Part shown: in pieces, positions 7,753 through 16,196 of the stretch
Layout: each line of letters opens with the position of its first letter
Position numbering within the stretch: the first letter of the stretch is position 1
Origin: Desulfobacterales bacterium
Lineage (GTDB): Bacteria > Desulfobacterota > Desulfobacteria > Desulfobacterales > CAFBRK01
Length of the DNA: 44,098 bases
Direction of reading: 5' to 3'
NCBI GenBank assembly: GCA_021737185.1
Contig: JAIPEL010000020.1
Location: 1-44,098 of the forward strand
The notes under the pieces: generated by a model
The model's database searches: none
Seen by the model: the letters and a program-made list of their open reading frames with translations, nothing else
What the model was told of the DNA's origin: nothing
Made by a program: the position numbers and the translations under genes

Positions 7753-8156
7753 TGAACGCTGTCATTGCAATTCCCTCTGCACCGCCGGGGGGCCTGGAGG
7801 CCGAAATGGGCCAGCATTTCGGCCACTGTGAAATGTACACCCTGGTCGCCATCTCCGACGGACAGATCAAAGAGATCAACGTCATTCCCGCCGTACCCCA
7901 TGAGCAGGGCGGCTGCATGGCCCCTGTTCAATACCTGGCCCAGAACGGAGTCCAGGGCCTCATCGCCGGTCACATGGGGATGCGCCCCCTGATGGGTTTT
8001 GCCCAGTTCGGCATCAACGTGTTCCAGGGCGGCACTGCCCGAACCGTCGGCGAGGCGATTCAATCCCTGCTCGACGGCAGCCTGCTCCAGTTCGGACAGG
8101 AGCACGCCTGCGGCGGCGGCGCGCACGACGACGGCTGCGGCGGCCACCATCATTAA
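7752..8156 (+). CDS. COG1433 family protein with Cys/His metal-binding tail
   Basis: The 134-residue protein has an N-terminal NifX/NifB-like fold: 'AEMGQHFGHCEMYTLVAISDGQI', 'GCMAPVQYLAQNGVQGLIAGHMGMRPL' and 'GINVFQGG'. It ends in the tail 'EHACGGGAHDDGCGGHHH', rich in Cys and His and probably metal-binding. The start overlaps the previous stop by one base, with AAGGAGG just upstream. It differs clearly from the first COG1433 protein of the operon, whose tail is Gly/Arg-rich rather than Cys/His-rich, so the two probably handle different ligands or partners. It is the last gene of the operon. Confidence 0.88.
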   Translation: MNAVIAIPSAPPGGLEAEMGQHFGHCEMYTLVAISDGQIKEINVIPAVPHEQGGCMAPVQYLAQNGVQGLIAGHMGMRPLMGFAQFGINVFQGGTARTVGEAIQSLLDGSLLQFGQEHACGGGAHDDGCGGHHH

Positions 8157-8310
8157 CAGAAGCAGGCGGCCAGCGGCGGGCGATGCACACAGCCGCTTCG
8201 CCCCCGGGCACTTTCCATGGTCGACGCTGCCGAACAAACTGCAGGGTCGACTGTAGAACTCATTCGCTTGCTCTTTCCGACGCCTTCCAGATCGTGGAAG
8301 CACCTCCCCG

Positions 8311-8336
8311 GGGGGGCCGGCGTTCGCCGGCCCCCC
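8311..8336 (+). terminator. GC hairpin, probable terminator of the COG1433/MinD operon
   Basis: GGGGGGCCGGCG (8311-8322) pairs perfectly with CGCCGGCCCCCC (8325-8336). It is followed only by a weak T tract (TCCCTTT), so it may be a poor intrinsic terminator or an mRNA 3'-end stabiliser. Confidence 0.5.
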
Positions 8337-8440
8337 TCCCTTTAGAGCGCTTGGCCAAATCATGCTCCGAAAACGCGGGGCTCTGCCAAAGTCCGCGCAG
8401 CGGACGAACTAATGATGGGGCGCCGGTCGTATCGACCGTT

Positions 8441-8499
8441 GGAGGGACCCGCTTTGTCGCGTCCGACCGCGGGCGGCCACGACGGAGCGTGGCGCTCCA
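8441..8499. repeat. REP-like block, diverged copy
   Basis: It begins GGAGGGACC, contains TTGTCGCGTCC and GGCCACGACGGAGCGTGG, and ends CTCCA. It is the same module as the interiors at 18157-18230 and 18366-18439. The ends GGAGGG and CTCC are complementary. Confidence 0.6.
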
Positions 8500-8625
8500 T
8501 TTTTGGACTTTGACGGGACTCTGTCCGAAACCAAAAGACCGGTTGCGCTCCGTGCTGTTTTGCGTTATCATTGTCAAATATTAAATAGTTCAGATTTGAA
8601 TAATTTATGAAAGGAGTGCCGTTTC

Positions 8626-10146
8626 ATGAGTGGACTGGCCGTTGGAATCGGCGACGTGAGCCAAGAGCAGGTGCAAAAAATGATTGAAAAGATGGGGCAC
8701 AGGGGACCGGACCGATCCGGGATCTTTGCCGAACCCGGTGTCCTTGTGGGCCAGAACTACATGAGGGCGGACATCGGCCCGGACCATCGAAACGTTGCCG
8801 TTCCGGTGGTGGACCGCAGCGAGAAACCCCGGGCGATCGCCTACGACGGCGAGATCGGAAACTGCCGGGAGCTGTGCGGAAAGTTCGGGGTCCAAGACGG
8901 TCCGCTTTGCGCAGAAAGGCTCCTGCTTCAGCTTTTCCGGTCCCGGGGGGCCGAAATGCCCGCCCTGCTGACCGATGCGGTATTTGCATTCGTGATCGCC
9001 GGCAAAGACGGCTTTTTTGCCGCCCGGGATCTGCTCGGCATCAAGACGCTTTTTTACGGCCGGAAAAACGGCAGCCTCTTTTTTGCCTCCGAACTCAAAG
9101 GGATCCTGGCCGTCACCGACGAGGTCTACGAATTTCCGCCGGGTCACATGATGGATACCGAAGGCAACCTGAAGCCCTTTGCCTCCCTGCCGGACAAGGC
9201 GCCGGACCGTTGGGAGACCGACGAGGACCGGGCGGTGGGAGAGGTTCGGCGAATCATCGAAAAAAGCTTCGACAGCCGGGTCGATTTTTCCTTCGAAACC
9301 GGCAGCCTGCTGTCGGGGGGCATCGACAGCAGCGTGATCGCCATGCTCGGCAGCCGGGCATATAAAAAACGGTTCGGCCAAAACGCCCGGATCAAGACGT
9401 TTGCCCTGGGAATGGGCGAAAGCGAGGACATCGTCGCCGCCAGAAAAGTGGCGGAGGCCATCGACTCCGAGCACCACGAGGTGATCGTCGAGCTGGAAGA
9501 CGCCCTGGCGGTAATCCCCGAGGTGGTCTACCACCTGGAAAACTTCGATCCGTCCCTGGTGCGAAGCGCGGTGTCCAACTTTATCATCTCCAAATATGCC
9601 AAGCAAAAGGGAATCGAAGTTCTTCTCTCGGGCGAAGGCGGAGACGAGGTGTTCTGCGGTTACCTGTATTTGAAGGAAGAGCCGCCGGAAGCGCTGTTTG
9701 ACGGGCAGATCCAATGCCTGAAGTTTCTGCACAACAACGCCGCCCTGCGGCTCGACCGCATGAACCAGTGCAACGGAATTCGGGTGGTGACGCCGCTGAT
9801 TTCCGGAGAACTTCTCGGCTATGCCCTGGGACTTGCCCCGGAGCTGAAGCAGAAGCCGGATGCCGGGGGAAAAATGGAAAAATGGGTGTTCCGCAAAGCC
9901 TTCGAGGATCAGCTTCCCAGCGAGGTGGTCTGGCGCCTCAAGCAGGAGTTTTCCCAGGGATCCGGCTCGGCGGCCCTGCTGCCGAAGCATTTCGAATCGC
10001 TGATCCCCGACGAGGAACTGGCCGCCGTCCAGAAGAAGCACCCGAAAGTCCGCAGCAAAGAAGAGCTGTACTACTTTCGGATCTTCACCGAGCACTTCGG
10101 CGAAGGGCGTGCCGTGGACACCGTCGGCCAGTGGGTGAGTTTGTGA
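8626..10146 (+). CDS. Asparagine-synthase-like amidotransferase with inactive glutaminase (Cys2 replaced by Ser)
   Basis: The protein has 506 residues. Residues 1-190 are a class II glutamine amidotransferase fold ('HRGPD' at 25-29, 'AYDGEI' at 72-77). However, the catalytic N-terminal Cys, normally 'MCG', is Ser2 ('MSGLAVGI'). From about residue 205 it has the AsnB synthetase domain, with the PP-loop 'SGGIDSS' at 230-236 and 'SGEGGDEVF' near 340. It therefore probably activates a carboxylate with ATP and uses ammonia or another amine rather than glutamine. The start is supported by AAGGAG 9 bp upstream. It is convergent with the methyltransferase operon (22 bp between stops). It could be a bona fide ammonia-dependent AsnB or an amide synthetase of other specificity. 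Confidence 0.88.
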   Translation: MSGLAVGIGDVSQEQVQKMIEKMGHRGPDRSGIFAEPGVLVGQNYMRADIGPDHRNVAVPVVDRSEKPRAIAYDGEIGNCRELCGKFGVQDGPLCAERLLLQLFRSRGAEMPALLTDAVFAFVIAGKDGFFAARDLLGIKTLFYGRKNGSLFFASELKGILAVTDEVYEFPPGHMMDTEGNLKPFASLPDKAPDRWETDEDRAVGEVRRIIEKSFDSRVDFSFETGSLLSGGIDSSVIAMLGSRAYKKRFGQNARIKTFALGMGESEDIVAARKVAEAIDSEHHEVIVELEDALAVIPEVVYHLENFDPSLVRSAVSNFIISKYAKQKGIEVLLSGEGGDEVFCGYLYLKEEPPEALFDGQIQCLKFLHNNAALRLDRMNQCNGIRVVTPLISGELLGYALGLAPELKQKPDAGGKMEKWVFRKAFEDQLPSEVVWRLKQEFSQGSGSAALLPKHFESLIPDEELAAVQKKHPKVRSKEELYYFRIFTEHFGEGRAVDTVGQWVSL

Positions 10147-10168
10147 ACCTGGAACCCAGAACCTTTTT

Positions 10169-12100
10169 TCACCACAAATTTTCGTCCGGAAAGTTCATCG
10201 CCTCGATGAAGCGGTCGTAGAACTGCGGGTGGATCGACAGCTCCACGTGGTCGATCTGCTCCACGATTTGGGTCGCCTTTTGCCAGTTGTGCTTGGACAT
10301 CAGGGCCATTTTGGCACCGGACGAGGCCGCATTTCCCAGCGACAGCACCTTTTTGACGTCGACAGTTGGAATCAGGCCGATACGCATGGCGCTGTATGGG
10401 TTGACGTAGTTTCCCAGGGCGCCGGCCAGATAAATCATGTCCAGGTCCTCGGGCGCCACCCCCATTTCCGCCATCAGGATCTCCACCCCGGCGCCGACGG
10501 CGCTTTTGGCCAGCTGCAGCTCCCGAACGTCTTTTTGCGTCAGCAGGACGCGCTCTTCGCTGTAGCTTTCCTCGGGCCAGACCACGACAAAATCATGGGC
10601 CTGTTTTTTCTCCTGCCATAGAATCCGGGAGCGGAACAGGTCGCCGGGCTCGCTGATACCGTCCGGGCTGAGCAGCCCTTCTGCGTCGATGGCGCGGTGG
10701 TGGAGCAGCACGGACACCAGGTCCACCAGGCCGCTTCCGCAGAGGCCGCGGGCCTTGACGTTGCCGATCACTTCATAGTGCAGGTCGCTTTCCGACACTT
10801 GCACGCTTTCAATGGCGCCGGCCCGGGCGATCATCCCGCGCGAAATCCGCGCGCCTTCCAGGGCCGGCCCTGCCGCGGCAGAACATGTCAGCATGCGGTG
10901 TCGATTGCCGAGAAAAATCTCGCCGTTGGTACCAAAGTCGAGGCCCAGGATCATCCGATCCTCTTCGGCCGCTCCGGATGCCAGAATGAAGCTGATCAAA
11001 TCGCCCCCGATGTAGCCGGATTTGCAAGGCATCACGTAGAGCATGGCCTCAGGGTGCGTGGCCAGCCCGAGGTCCGCCGTGCGGAAGCTGATTCCTTCGG
11101 TGAGCACCGGTGAAAAAGGAGCTTCGGCAATCCCTGAAGGATCCAGGCCGAGAAGAAAGTGCTGCATCGTGGTGTTCCCGGCGGCCATGGCAATGAAGAC
11201 GTGCTCCGGGACAAGTCCGTTTGCCTCCAGAAGGCGCCGGGTGATCAGATTCAGGTCCCGGATGAGCATTTCCCGCATCCGCTTCAACCCGTGGTGGCTT
11301 TCCTTTACGTACTGCATCCGGCTGATGACGTTGGTGCCCAGCCTGGTCTGGGAATTGAGTCGGGAAATGACGCTGACCTCCAGGCCGTCCGACAAGTCGA
11401 TGAGCTTTCCCACCAGGGTGGTGGTGCCGATGTCAAAGACGATGCCGTATCGGCCGGCCAGCGAATCGATCCGTTTCCAGGCCAGCATGCAGTTGCCGTG
11501 GATCAGGGCCTGACCCTCGAAGTCGGTTGTCCGCAGATCTTCGTAAAGGGAGCAAAGGCATCGGTAGGTGATCTTCATGTCCCGATACGATTCTCCCAGC
11601 GCGGCCCTGAGCCGGTAAAAGTCCGATGTCGGCGCTTCGATGCTGGGCGGGGGGACTGAGGCCCGCCGTCTTTCCAGCAGCGGGTCGAGCTCGTGGGCCG
11701 GACTTTGGCCATGCTTGAGGATCTGAAAAAGCTCCATCTCCCCGCTGTCGACGTCGGTGTGCACCGTCAGCGTTTTGTTCAGCCGGGTGCGGCACGCCAG
11801 GCGCACCCCGGCGGTCAGCTCATCGGGGGTGAGCAGCTCCCGCTCCTGTTCGTCCGGGGGGCCGACGGGCGTCAGCACCCGGAGCTTACATTTGCCGCAG
11901 GTCCCCAGCCCGCCGCATTCTCCGTCGAGATCGATCTCGGTCGGTGCCAGCGCTTCATAGACCGTCGTCCCTTTTTTGACCTTGATCCACTTGTCGTCTG
12001 GCAGCACGTTGAGCCAGATCGATTTGCGCCCACCGGTCCGGGGAGGGGCCTGATACGATTTTTTCTTCTTTTTCTTTTTGGTTCGAGGCAATTTTTTCAT
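10169..12100 (-). CDS. RACo-like corrinoid-protein reductive activator (2Fe-2S + ASKHA ATPase, DUF4445)
   Basis: This 643-residue protein starts with a Lys-rich stretch. A plant-type 2Fe-2S domain follows, with C62, C68, C71 and C103. The rest is an ASKHA-type ATPase with 'YGIVFDIGTTTLVGKL' (DIGTTT at 223-228), 'AMAAGNTTMQHFLLG' and 'LGLDFGTNGEIFLG'. This is the architecture of RACo and RamA-like activators, which use ATP and electrons from the 2Fe-2S centre to return inactive Co(II) corrinoid to Co(I). I chose the ATG at 12100, 13 bp after the DUF1638 stop with GAGG upstream; a start at 12175 would overlap that gene. As last gene of the methyltransferase operon, it should reactivate the corrinoid protein encoded at 16197-16832. 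Confidence 0.9.
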   Translation of the reverse strand: MKKLPRTKKKKKKKSYQAPPRTGGRKSIWLNVLPDDKWIKVKKGTTVYEALAPTEIDLDGECGGLGTCGKCKLRVLTPVGPPDEQERELLTPDELTAGVRLACRTRLNKTLTVHTDVDSGEMELFQILKHGQSPAHELDPLLERRRASVPPPSIEAPTSDFYRLRAALGESYRDMKITYRCLCSLYEDLRTTDFEGQALIHGNCMLAWKRIDSLAGRYGIVFDIGTTTLVGKLIDLSDGLEVSVISRLNSQTRLGTNVISRMQYVKESHHGLKRMREMLIRDLNLITRRLLEANGLVPEHVFIAMAAGNTTMQHFLLGLDPSGIAEAPFSPVLTEGISFRTADLGLATHPEAMLYVMPCKSGYIGGDLISFILASGAAEEDRMILGLDFGTNGEIFLGNRHRMLTCSAAAGPALEGARISRGMIARAGAIESVQVSESDLHYEVIGNVKARGLCGSGLVDLVSVLLHHRAIDAEGLLSPDGISEPGDLFRSRILWQEKKQAHDFVVVWPEESYSEERVLLTQKDVRELQLAKSAVGAGVEILMAEMGVAPEDLDMIYLAGALGNYVNPYSAMRIGLIPTVDVKKVLSLGNAASSGAKMALMSKHNWQKATQIVEQIDHVELSIHPQFYDRFIEAMNFPDENLW

Positions 12101-12113
12101 ACGACCTCGCTGG

Positions 12114-12701
12114 TTAGAAGTCGTCCTTTGCAAGGATGGAGACCAGCTTCGCCTCCAATTCCTCGTAGTTTGCATCTTCCACGTGAAGCGACAGCGAAAG
12201 CCGGGATGCCACTCGTCTTGCCTGATCCATCAGGTCCGGGTCCAAGGGTTGGCGGATGTATATCACGCGCCGGTAATGTTCGAAATACCAGCTTCGCATC
12301 ATCGGATCGTAGAGCTCCAGCGGCTGCCAGCAGTATTCGTCGAAATTGAGCAGCAATCGCTTTTCCAAAAAGAAGCTGCCGGGCACGGCTTCGGTCATCC
12401 GCCGGTACCGTTCGGTTCCCAGGAAAATTTCAAAGCAGTGGCTGCATGCAATCCGCGGCACCGAAAGGGCATGCAAGGCAGTGTCGATGCCCGGAAAGCA
12501 TTGTCCGAACAGGCAGCAGGCGCGCTCTTTGCGCCGGTGGGCCTCGGCGATTTCAAGGGAGATCCGCCGCCTCAGTTCATCGGGTCTCAGGTGCAGATGC
12601 GCAGGAAGATATCGGATTTGCAGGTCTGGAAACCGGCGGGGAATTTCCAGAAAGCCGAGGGCGTCTTCAAAGACCCGGCAGGCGATGATGCATCTAATCA
12701 C
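12114..12701 (-). CDS. DUF1638 domain protein
   Basis: The most likely product is 195 residues from a GTG at 12701 with a GGGGG ribosome site. It starts 'VIRCIIACRVFEDAL', which matches the usual DUF1638 opening ('iIACgvf..EL'). Further features are 'CCLFGQCFPGIDTAL', 'RIACSHCFEIFLG' and 'FFLEKRLLLNFDEYC', with several conserved Cys. DUF1638 genes are typical companions of MttB-type methyltransferase operons in anaerobes and methanogens, but their role is unknown; thiol or metal handling is a guess. An ATG at 12770 in the same frame would add 23 residues of repeat-derived, non-conserved sequence, so I rejected it. Confidence 0.8.
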   Translation of the reverse strand: MIRCIIACRVFEDALGFLEIPRRFPDLQIRYLPAHLHLRPDELRRRISLEIAEAHRRKERACCLFGQCFPGIDTALHALSVPRIACSHCFEIFLGTERYRRMTEAVPGSFFLEKRLLLNFDEYCWQPLELYDPMMRSWYFEHYRRVIYIRQPLDPDLMDQARRVASRLSLSLHVEDANYEELEAKLVSILAKDDF

Positions 12702-12788
12702 TGCAGCCCCCTTCGCAGCGGCGGGTCTGTTACGGGGAGCGGAAATAAACGATGATCCAAAATATATCATCTCCCAAGTATGATGGAA

Positions 12789-12937
12789 TCGTAAAAGGTC
12801 CCCGAAGCGTCATGCCGGACCCCGGATCAAGTCCGGGGCAGGCTTTTTTGATCCGGGGGCATCCAGAAGCATTTGAATTTACTGGATCCCCGCTTTCGCG
12901 GGAATGACGAAAATAGGGAAATTCGGACTTTTTACGA
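12789..12937. repeat. MITE-like element with TCGTAAAA.. ends (copy 1)
   Basis: It starts TGATGGAATCGTAAAAGGTC and ends GGACTTTTTACGA, so the termini are inverted. Inside are the hairpins CCCCGGATCAA/TTGATCCGGGG and CCCGC..GCGGG, the latter followed by AATGACG. Related copies lie at 31984-32102 and 43717-43857, with a truncated copy at 43610-43704. It has no coding capacity. Confidence 0.75.
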
Positions 12938-12960
12938 AGGCAAATGCGTCGGAGAAGAAA

Positions 12961-13078
12961 ATTTTCAAATTCCAAGCACCAAATACCAAACTTCAAACAA
13001 GCACCAAGCACCAAATCAGAATATCCAAACACGGATAAAAGCCTTTCTAAAGGTACTTGTTAGGAATTTGGTGCTTGG
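12961..13078. repeat. Degenerate heptad repeat with foldback arm
   Basis: 12961-13019 is a run of 7-bp units of the form NNNNCAA (for example ATTCCAA, GCACCAA, ATACCAA). CCAAGCACCAAAT occurs at 12972-12984 and again at 13004-13016, and its exact complement occurs at 13066-13078. The mRNA or DNA can therefore fold in two alternative ways. It lies in the 439-bp gap between the MttB-like gene and the DUF1638 gene. Confidence 0.65.
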
Positions 13079-13140
13079 GATTTTTTATCCGAAGTCTCCG
13101 GTTTTTATACTTTCATTTCCTCCGTGCGGCGGGAATGACA

Positions 13141-14556
13141 TCAGACGTCGACGATTCGGGGAAACCGGCTGCGGAGGCCCTTGACCGCCGCCGGGTCGAG
13201 CCGGTGTGCGTGTTCGTCGAGGATTTCGTCGACGACCGACTGGGCCCGGATCAGGGGCGTCGGCGCGCCGCGGCCGACCCAGCGGTCGTATTGCTCTCGA
13301 ACTGCCAGCTTCGGGTAAAAAAATTCACTGAACATATGCTCTACGGTGTGTTCCTCGGTCACGTAGTTGCCGCCGGGCCCGACCCGCTCGATGCATTCCA
13401 GGGCCAGGGTTTCGGCGTTGATGGTCACTCCCCGCAAGAGCCGTTCCACCATCCCGATAATTTCATCGTCGATGACGTACTGCTCGTAGGAGATCGAGTT
13501 TCCCGAGTCGAGCATGCCCGCGGCCAGGTGGACGAAGTCCGCACCGGCGCGGCCCAGCAGCAGATTCGACACTCCTTTTTCGAACCCGGCCTGGATGTCG
13601 GGCTGTTTGGCGTCGGTGAGCCCCGCGCTGGCATAGATGGGCAGCCGGTAGCGGTGGGCCAGGGCCACGCAGCAGGTATTCAACATGGCGGTTTCCACCG
13701 ACCCCACGGCAAGGTCCATGGTGCGAAGGTCCATGGTCATGGGGACGCTGCCGTACATCACCGGCGTCCCGGGGGACATGAATTGGACCAGTGCCGCGCC
13801 GGCCAGGGCTTCGGCATGGAGCTGGGCCAGGGTGCCGGCCAGCGTCGCCGGGGCCGTGGCCCCGGAAATGGGCGCCGGCGCAAAGGTCACCGGAATCCCT
13901 CGACTGGTTAAAAATTCCAGGATTTTGATCGATTCACCGTCCACGGTCAGCGGGCTGATCGGATTGGTCATCACCGACACGAACGGTCTTTGGCGCAGGG
14001 GGGCGTTGCCGCCTGCAACATCCTCAGCCAGTTCGACCATCTGCCGGGCGCCTTCAAGGTTGTCGACCCCCCCCATGACATGCTTGTTCGTGTGCAAAAG
14101 CGCATGGAAGAAGTCGTTCAGGTGATAGGCGTCCGGGGCCAGGTCGTAGGCCTGGCAGGCAATGATGTAAAATCGGATGTGGGATAGTTGCTCCACCAGG
14201 GCCGCTGTGTTGGCCACGTCGCGCAGCATGGTGGGCCGGAAGCCGCCTGTGGCCAAGTCAAGGATCTGAAAGGCGCGCCCCCCGTTTCCGAAGTAGACCT
14301 GGCCGCTTCCCAGATCGAGGTCGTTTTGGCCGTCTCTTGAAAAGAGGGTGAAGCGGTCGGGCGCGGAGGCCAGCTGCCGGTCGATCCATCCGTCCGGGAG
14401 CCTGGCGCGTCCGTCTGCCGGCTCCACCTGGGCCCCCGAAGCCCGGAGACGATCGAGCATCTGCTTATCCAGGATCCGGATCCCGACGGTCGTCAGAATC
14501 CGCCGGCCGGTCTCGTCGATCTGTTCAATGTCCGCTTCGGAAAGAAACTGCCGCAT
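13141..14556 (-). CDS. MttB-family (trimethylamine-methyltransferase-like) methyltransferase, second copy, no pyrrolysine
   Basis: This 471-residue MttB superfamily protein has 'MRQFLSEADIEQIDETGRRIL', 'VYFGNGGRAFQILDL', 'HVMGGVDNLEGARQMVE', 'PVTFAPAPISGATAPATLAG' and 'GNYVTEEHTVEHMF'. The reading frame is continuous with no in-frame TAG, so unlike true TMA methyltransferase it does not use pyrrolysine. Non-Pyl MttB homologues demethylate quaternary amines such as glycine betaine, proline betaine or carnitine; the substrate cannot be read here. The ATG at 14556 lies 70 bp after the stop of the first MttB-like gene; the open frame runs upstream into that gene, but this is shadow sequence. It is separated from the DUF1638 gene by repeat-filled DNA. 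Confidence 0.88.
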   Translation of the reverse strand: MRQFLSEADIEQIDETGRRILTTVGIRILDKQMLDRLRASGAQVEPADGRARLPDGWIDRQLASAPDRFTLFSRDGQNDLDLGSGQVYFGNGGRAFQILDLATGGFRPTMLRDVANTAALVEQLSHIRFYIIACQAYDLAPDAYHLNDFFHALLHTNKHVMGGVDNLEGARQMVELAEDVAGGNAPLRQRPFVSVMTNPISPLTVDGESIKILEFLTSRGIPVTFAPAPISGATAPATLAGTLAQLHAEALAGAALVQFMSPGTPVMYGSVPMTMDLRTMDLAVGSVETAMLNTCCVALAHRYRLPIYASAGLTDAKQPDIQAGFEKGVSNLLLGRAGADFVHLAAGMLDSGNSISYEQYVIDDEIIGMVERLLRGVTINAETLALECIERVGPGGNYVTEEHTVEHMFSEFFYPKLAVREQYDRWVGRGAPTPLIRAQSVVDEILDEHAHRLDPAAVKGLRSRFPRIVDV

Positions 14557-14626
14557 GGTTGTCCGATTCCTGTATGAAGTTGAACTCTGAACCATCCACA
14601 TGGTTCCCGCCGCGCTGGGGAAGCGA

Positions 14627-16084
14627 TTAAAGTTTTCCCAGCAGCTGGTCGATCTCCTTGGCCAGTTCGGGGGCCATTTCCGGGTCGAGCCGGTGGGAGG
14701 CCAGAAGCTCGCGGGCCTTGTCGTTGGCGCGTCGGTACAGGTCCTTTCCTCCCTCGGCCATCCACGCGTCGTATCGGCTCCGATCCATGAGTTCCGGCAA
14801 AAAGAGCGCCTCTTGAAAGTGGTCGAAGGTGTGATCGTCGGTGAGAAAGATCCCCCGGGAGCCCGCGCCCTTGACCCGATCCAGGGCCTCCAGCGCCAGG
14901 GTCTCGTCATTGACGGGAATGCCCTTGGTCAGGTGAAGGGCGGCGGCGATCAGTTCGTCGGCGATGGTCACCATTTCCAGCGACGAGGTGTTTCCGTATT
15001 CCAGGTAGCCCACGTCGTGGATGAGATTGCACCGGGAGAGCATGGCCGTGACGATGGACAGCATCGCCTCGGCGCCGGCCTGGGCGTCGACGGCCTTGGA
15101 GTCGGTGGCCCCGGCAAACGACCAGATGGGAAGTCCGTAGATCTCGTCTCGCATGTCGGCCAGGGCGGCCTGGGTCAGGCTCCATTCCGGACATCCGTAG
15201 GAGACGACCGTCGATTTCATGTCCAGGACGCTGACGTTGGGACCGAAGAGAAAGGGGGCCCCTTTTCGGGTCATCTGGTGGATGATCAGCCCCATGAGAT
15301 TTTCGGCAATGCCCAGGGCCATGGCGCCGGCCAAGGTGACCGGCGCTCCCCCGCCGGCGTTGGACCCGGAGGGAAGGCAGATCGGGATCTCTTTTTCGGC
15401 GCAGAAAATCAGGCGGTCCACCACATGGGCCGGAAACCGCAGGGGGCTGATCGCCTCTGAATAGTTGAGCAGAAAGGGTTTGCGCCGCAGGGCTTCCTCC
15501 CCGCCGGCCACCAGACAGGCAATCTCGTGGATCTTGGCCATGTCCTGCCTGCGGTCGGCGATGAACACGATCGGCTTGTTCGTGTTTTTGACCATTTCGG
15601 CAAAGGCATAGACGTAGATGAATTCGATTTTCGGCACGTCCTGGGGATTGCTCATGGACATGGCAAAGGACATGTTGTCCAGGCCGTCGATCAGCCGGGC
15701 AAAGCGGCCGGTGTCTGCCAGCACGCACTGGCGGCGCTCGCCGCTTTCCAGGTCGAGGGTGAAGGTCGTGTCCGAACCGGTGCCGAAGTAGAAATTTTCG
15801 TCCGCCAGGGCCATGGCCTTTTTTCCGTTCTGGTCGTAGAGCGCGATCTGGCGAGGGGCGGTTTTCAGCGCCTCTTCGGCCATGTAGGCCGGGATGCGGA
15901 TCCAGTCGCCTTCAAACGGCCGGGCGCCGGCATCCACCAGCATGGCCCTGGCCCCCTCGTGCTCCATCTTGATCCCGGTTTTTTCCAGAATCTCCAGCGC
16001 GGCCGTGTGGATGGCCAGCGCCTGCTCCCGGCTCAGCACTTTGAGCCGCGGTTGAAAGGTCGGTATCGGTAGGCTGTGCATCAT
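14627..16084 (-). CDS. MttB-family methyltransferase, first copy, no pyrrolysine
   Basis: This 485-residue protein opens with the MttB-type N-terminus 'KVLSREQALAIHTAALEILEKTGIKM'. It continues with 'FYFGTGSDTTFTLDLESGERR', 'NTNKPIVFIADRRQDM', 'GGAPVTLAGAMALGIAENL' and 'SRGIFLTDDHTFDHFQEALF'. There is no in-frame stop, hence no pyrrolysine. It is clearly different in sequence from the downstream MttB-like protein, so the operon may serve two substrates, or the two may form a hetero-oligomer. The start could be either of two adjacent ATGs (16084 or 16081); AGGAG lies just upstream and suits the second slightly better. It follows the corrinoid-protein gene by 112 bp. Confidence 0.9.
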   Translation of the reverse strand: MMHSLPIPTFQPRLKVLSREQALAIHTAALEILEKTGIKMEHEGARAMLVDAGARPFEGDWIRIPAYMAEEALKTAPRQIALYDQNGKKAMALADENFYFGTGSDTTFTLDLESGERRQCVLADTGRFARLIDGLDNMSFAMSMSNPQDVPKIEFIYVYAFAEMVKNTNKPIVFIADRRQDMAKIHEIACLVAGGEEALRRKPFLLNYSEAISPLRFPAHVVDRLIFCAEKEIPICLPSGSNAGGGAPVTLAGAMALGIAENLMGLIIHQMTRKGAPFLFGPNVSVLDMKSTVVSYGCPEWSLTQAALADMRDEIYGLPIWSFAGATDSKAVDAQAGAEAMLSIVTAMLSRCNLIHDVGYLEYGNTSSLEMVTIADELIAAALHLTKGIPVNDETLALEALDRVKGAGSRGIFLTDDHTFDHFQEALFLPELMDRSRYDAWMAEGGKDLYRRANDKARELLASHRLDPEMAPELAKEIDQLLGKL

Positions 16085-16196
16085 ATTCTCCTTCCGGATC
16101 GAAAAGCGCAATGGCTGTAGCATTTTCTTCGTTGCGGTGCCGGCTGAAAAAGCGCCCCGTGCCCGATCCGTCCGCCGTCGGGGTGCTGCAGACCGG

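Larger units (their letters stand above)
8157..8625. other. Intergenic region with GC hairpin and REP-like element
   Basis: About 470 bp without a supported gene. It contains a very GC-rich hairpin (8311-8336), a REP-like block (8441-8499) and an AT-rich leader from about 8560 to 8610 that should carry the promoter of the asparagine-synthase-like gene. No confident -35/-10 pair was found there. CAAAGTCC near 8388 and GGACTTTG near 8504 form an outer inverted pair around the REP-like block. Confidence 0.5.

Noticed and set aside
5472..8156. Nitrogenase cofactor (NifX/NifB) genes
   Set aside because: Only the broad COG1433 fold is present. There are no nifHDK, nifEN or radical SAM nifB genes nearby, and COG1433 proteins with ferredoxin-MinD partners are common outside nitrogen fixation.
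13141..16084. Pyrrolysine-containing trimethylamine methyltransferase
   Set aside because: Both MttB-like frames are continuous with no in-frame TAG, and no pylBCD or pylT-like gene is seen in the window.
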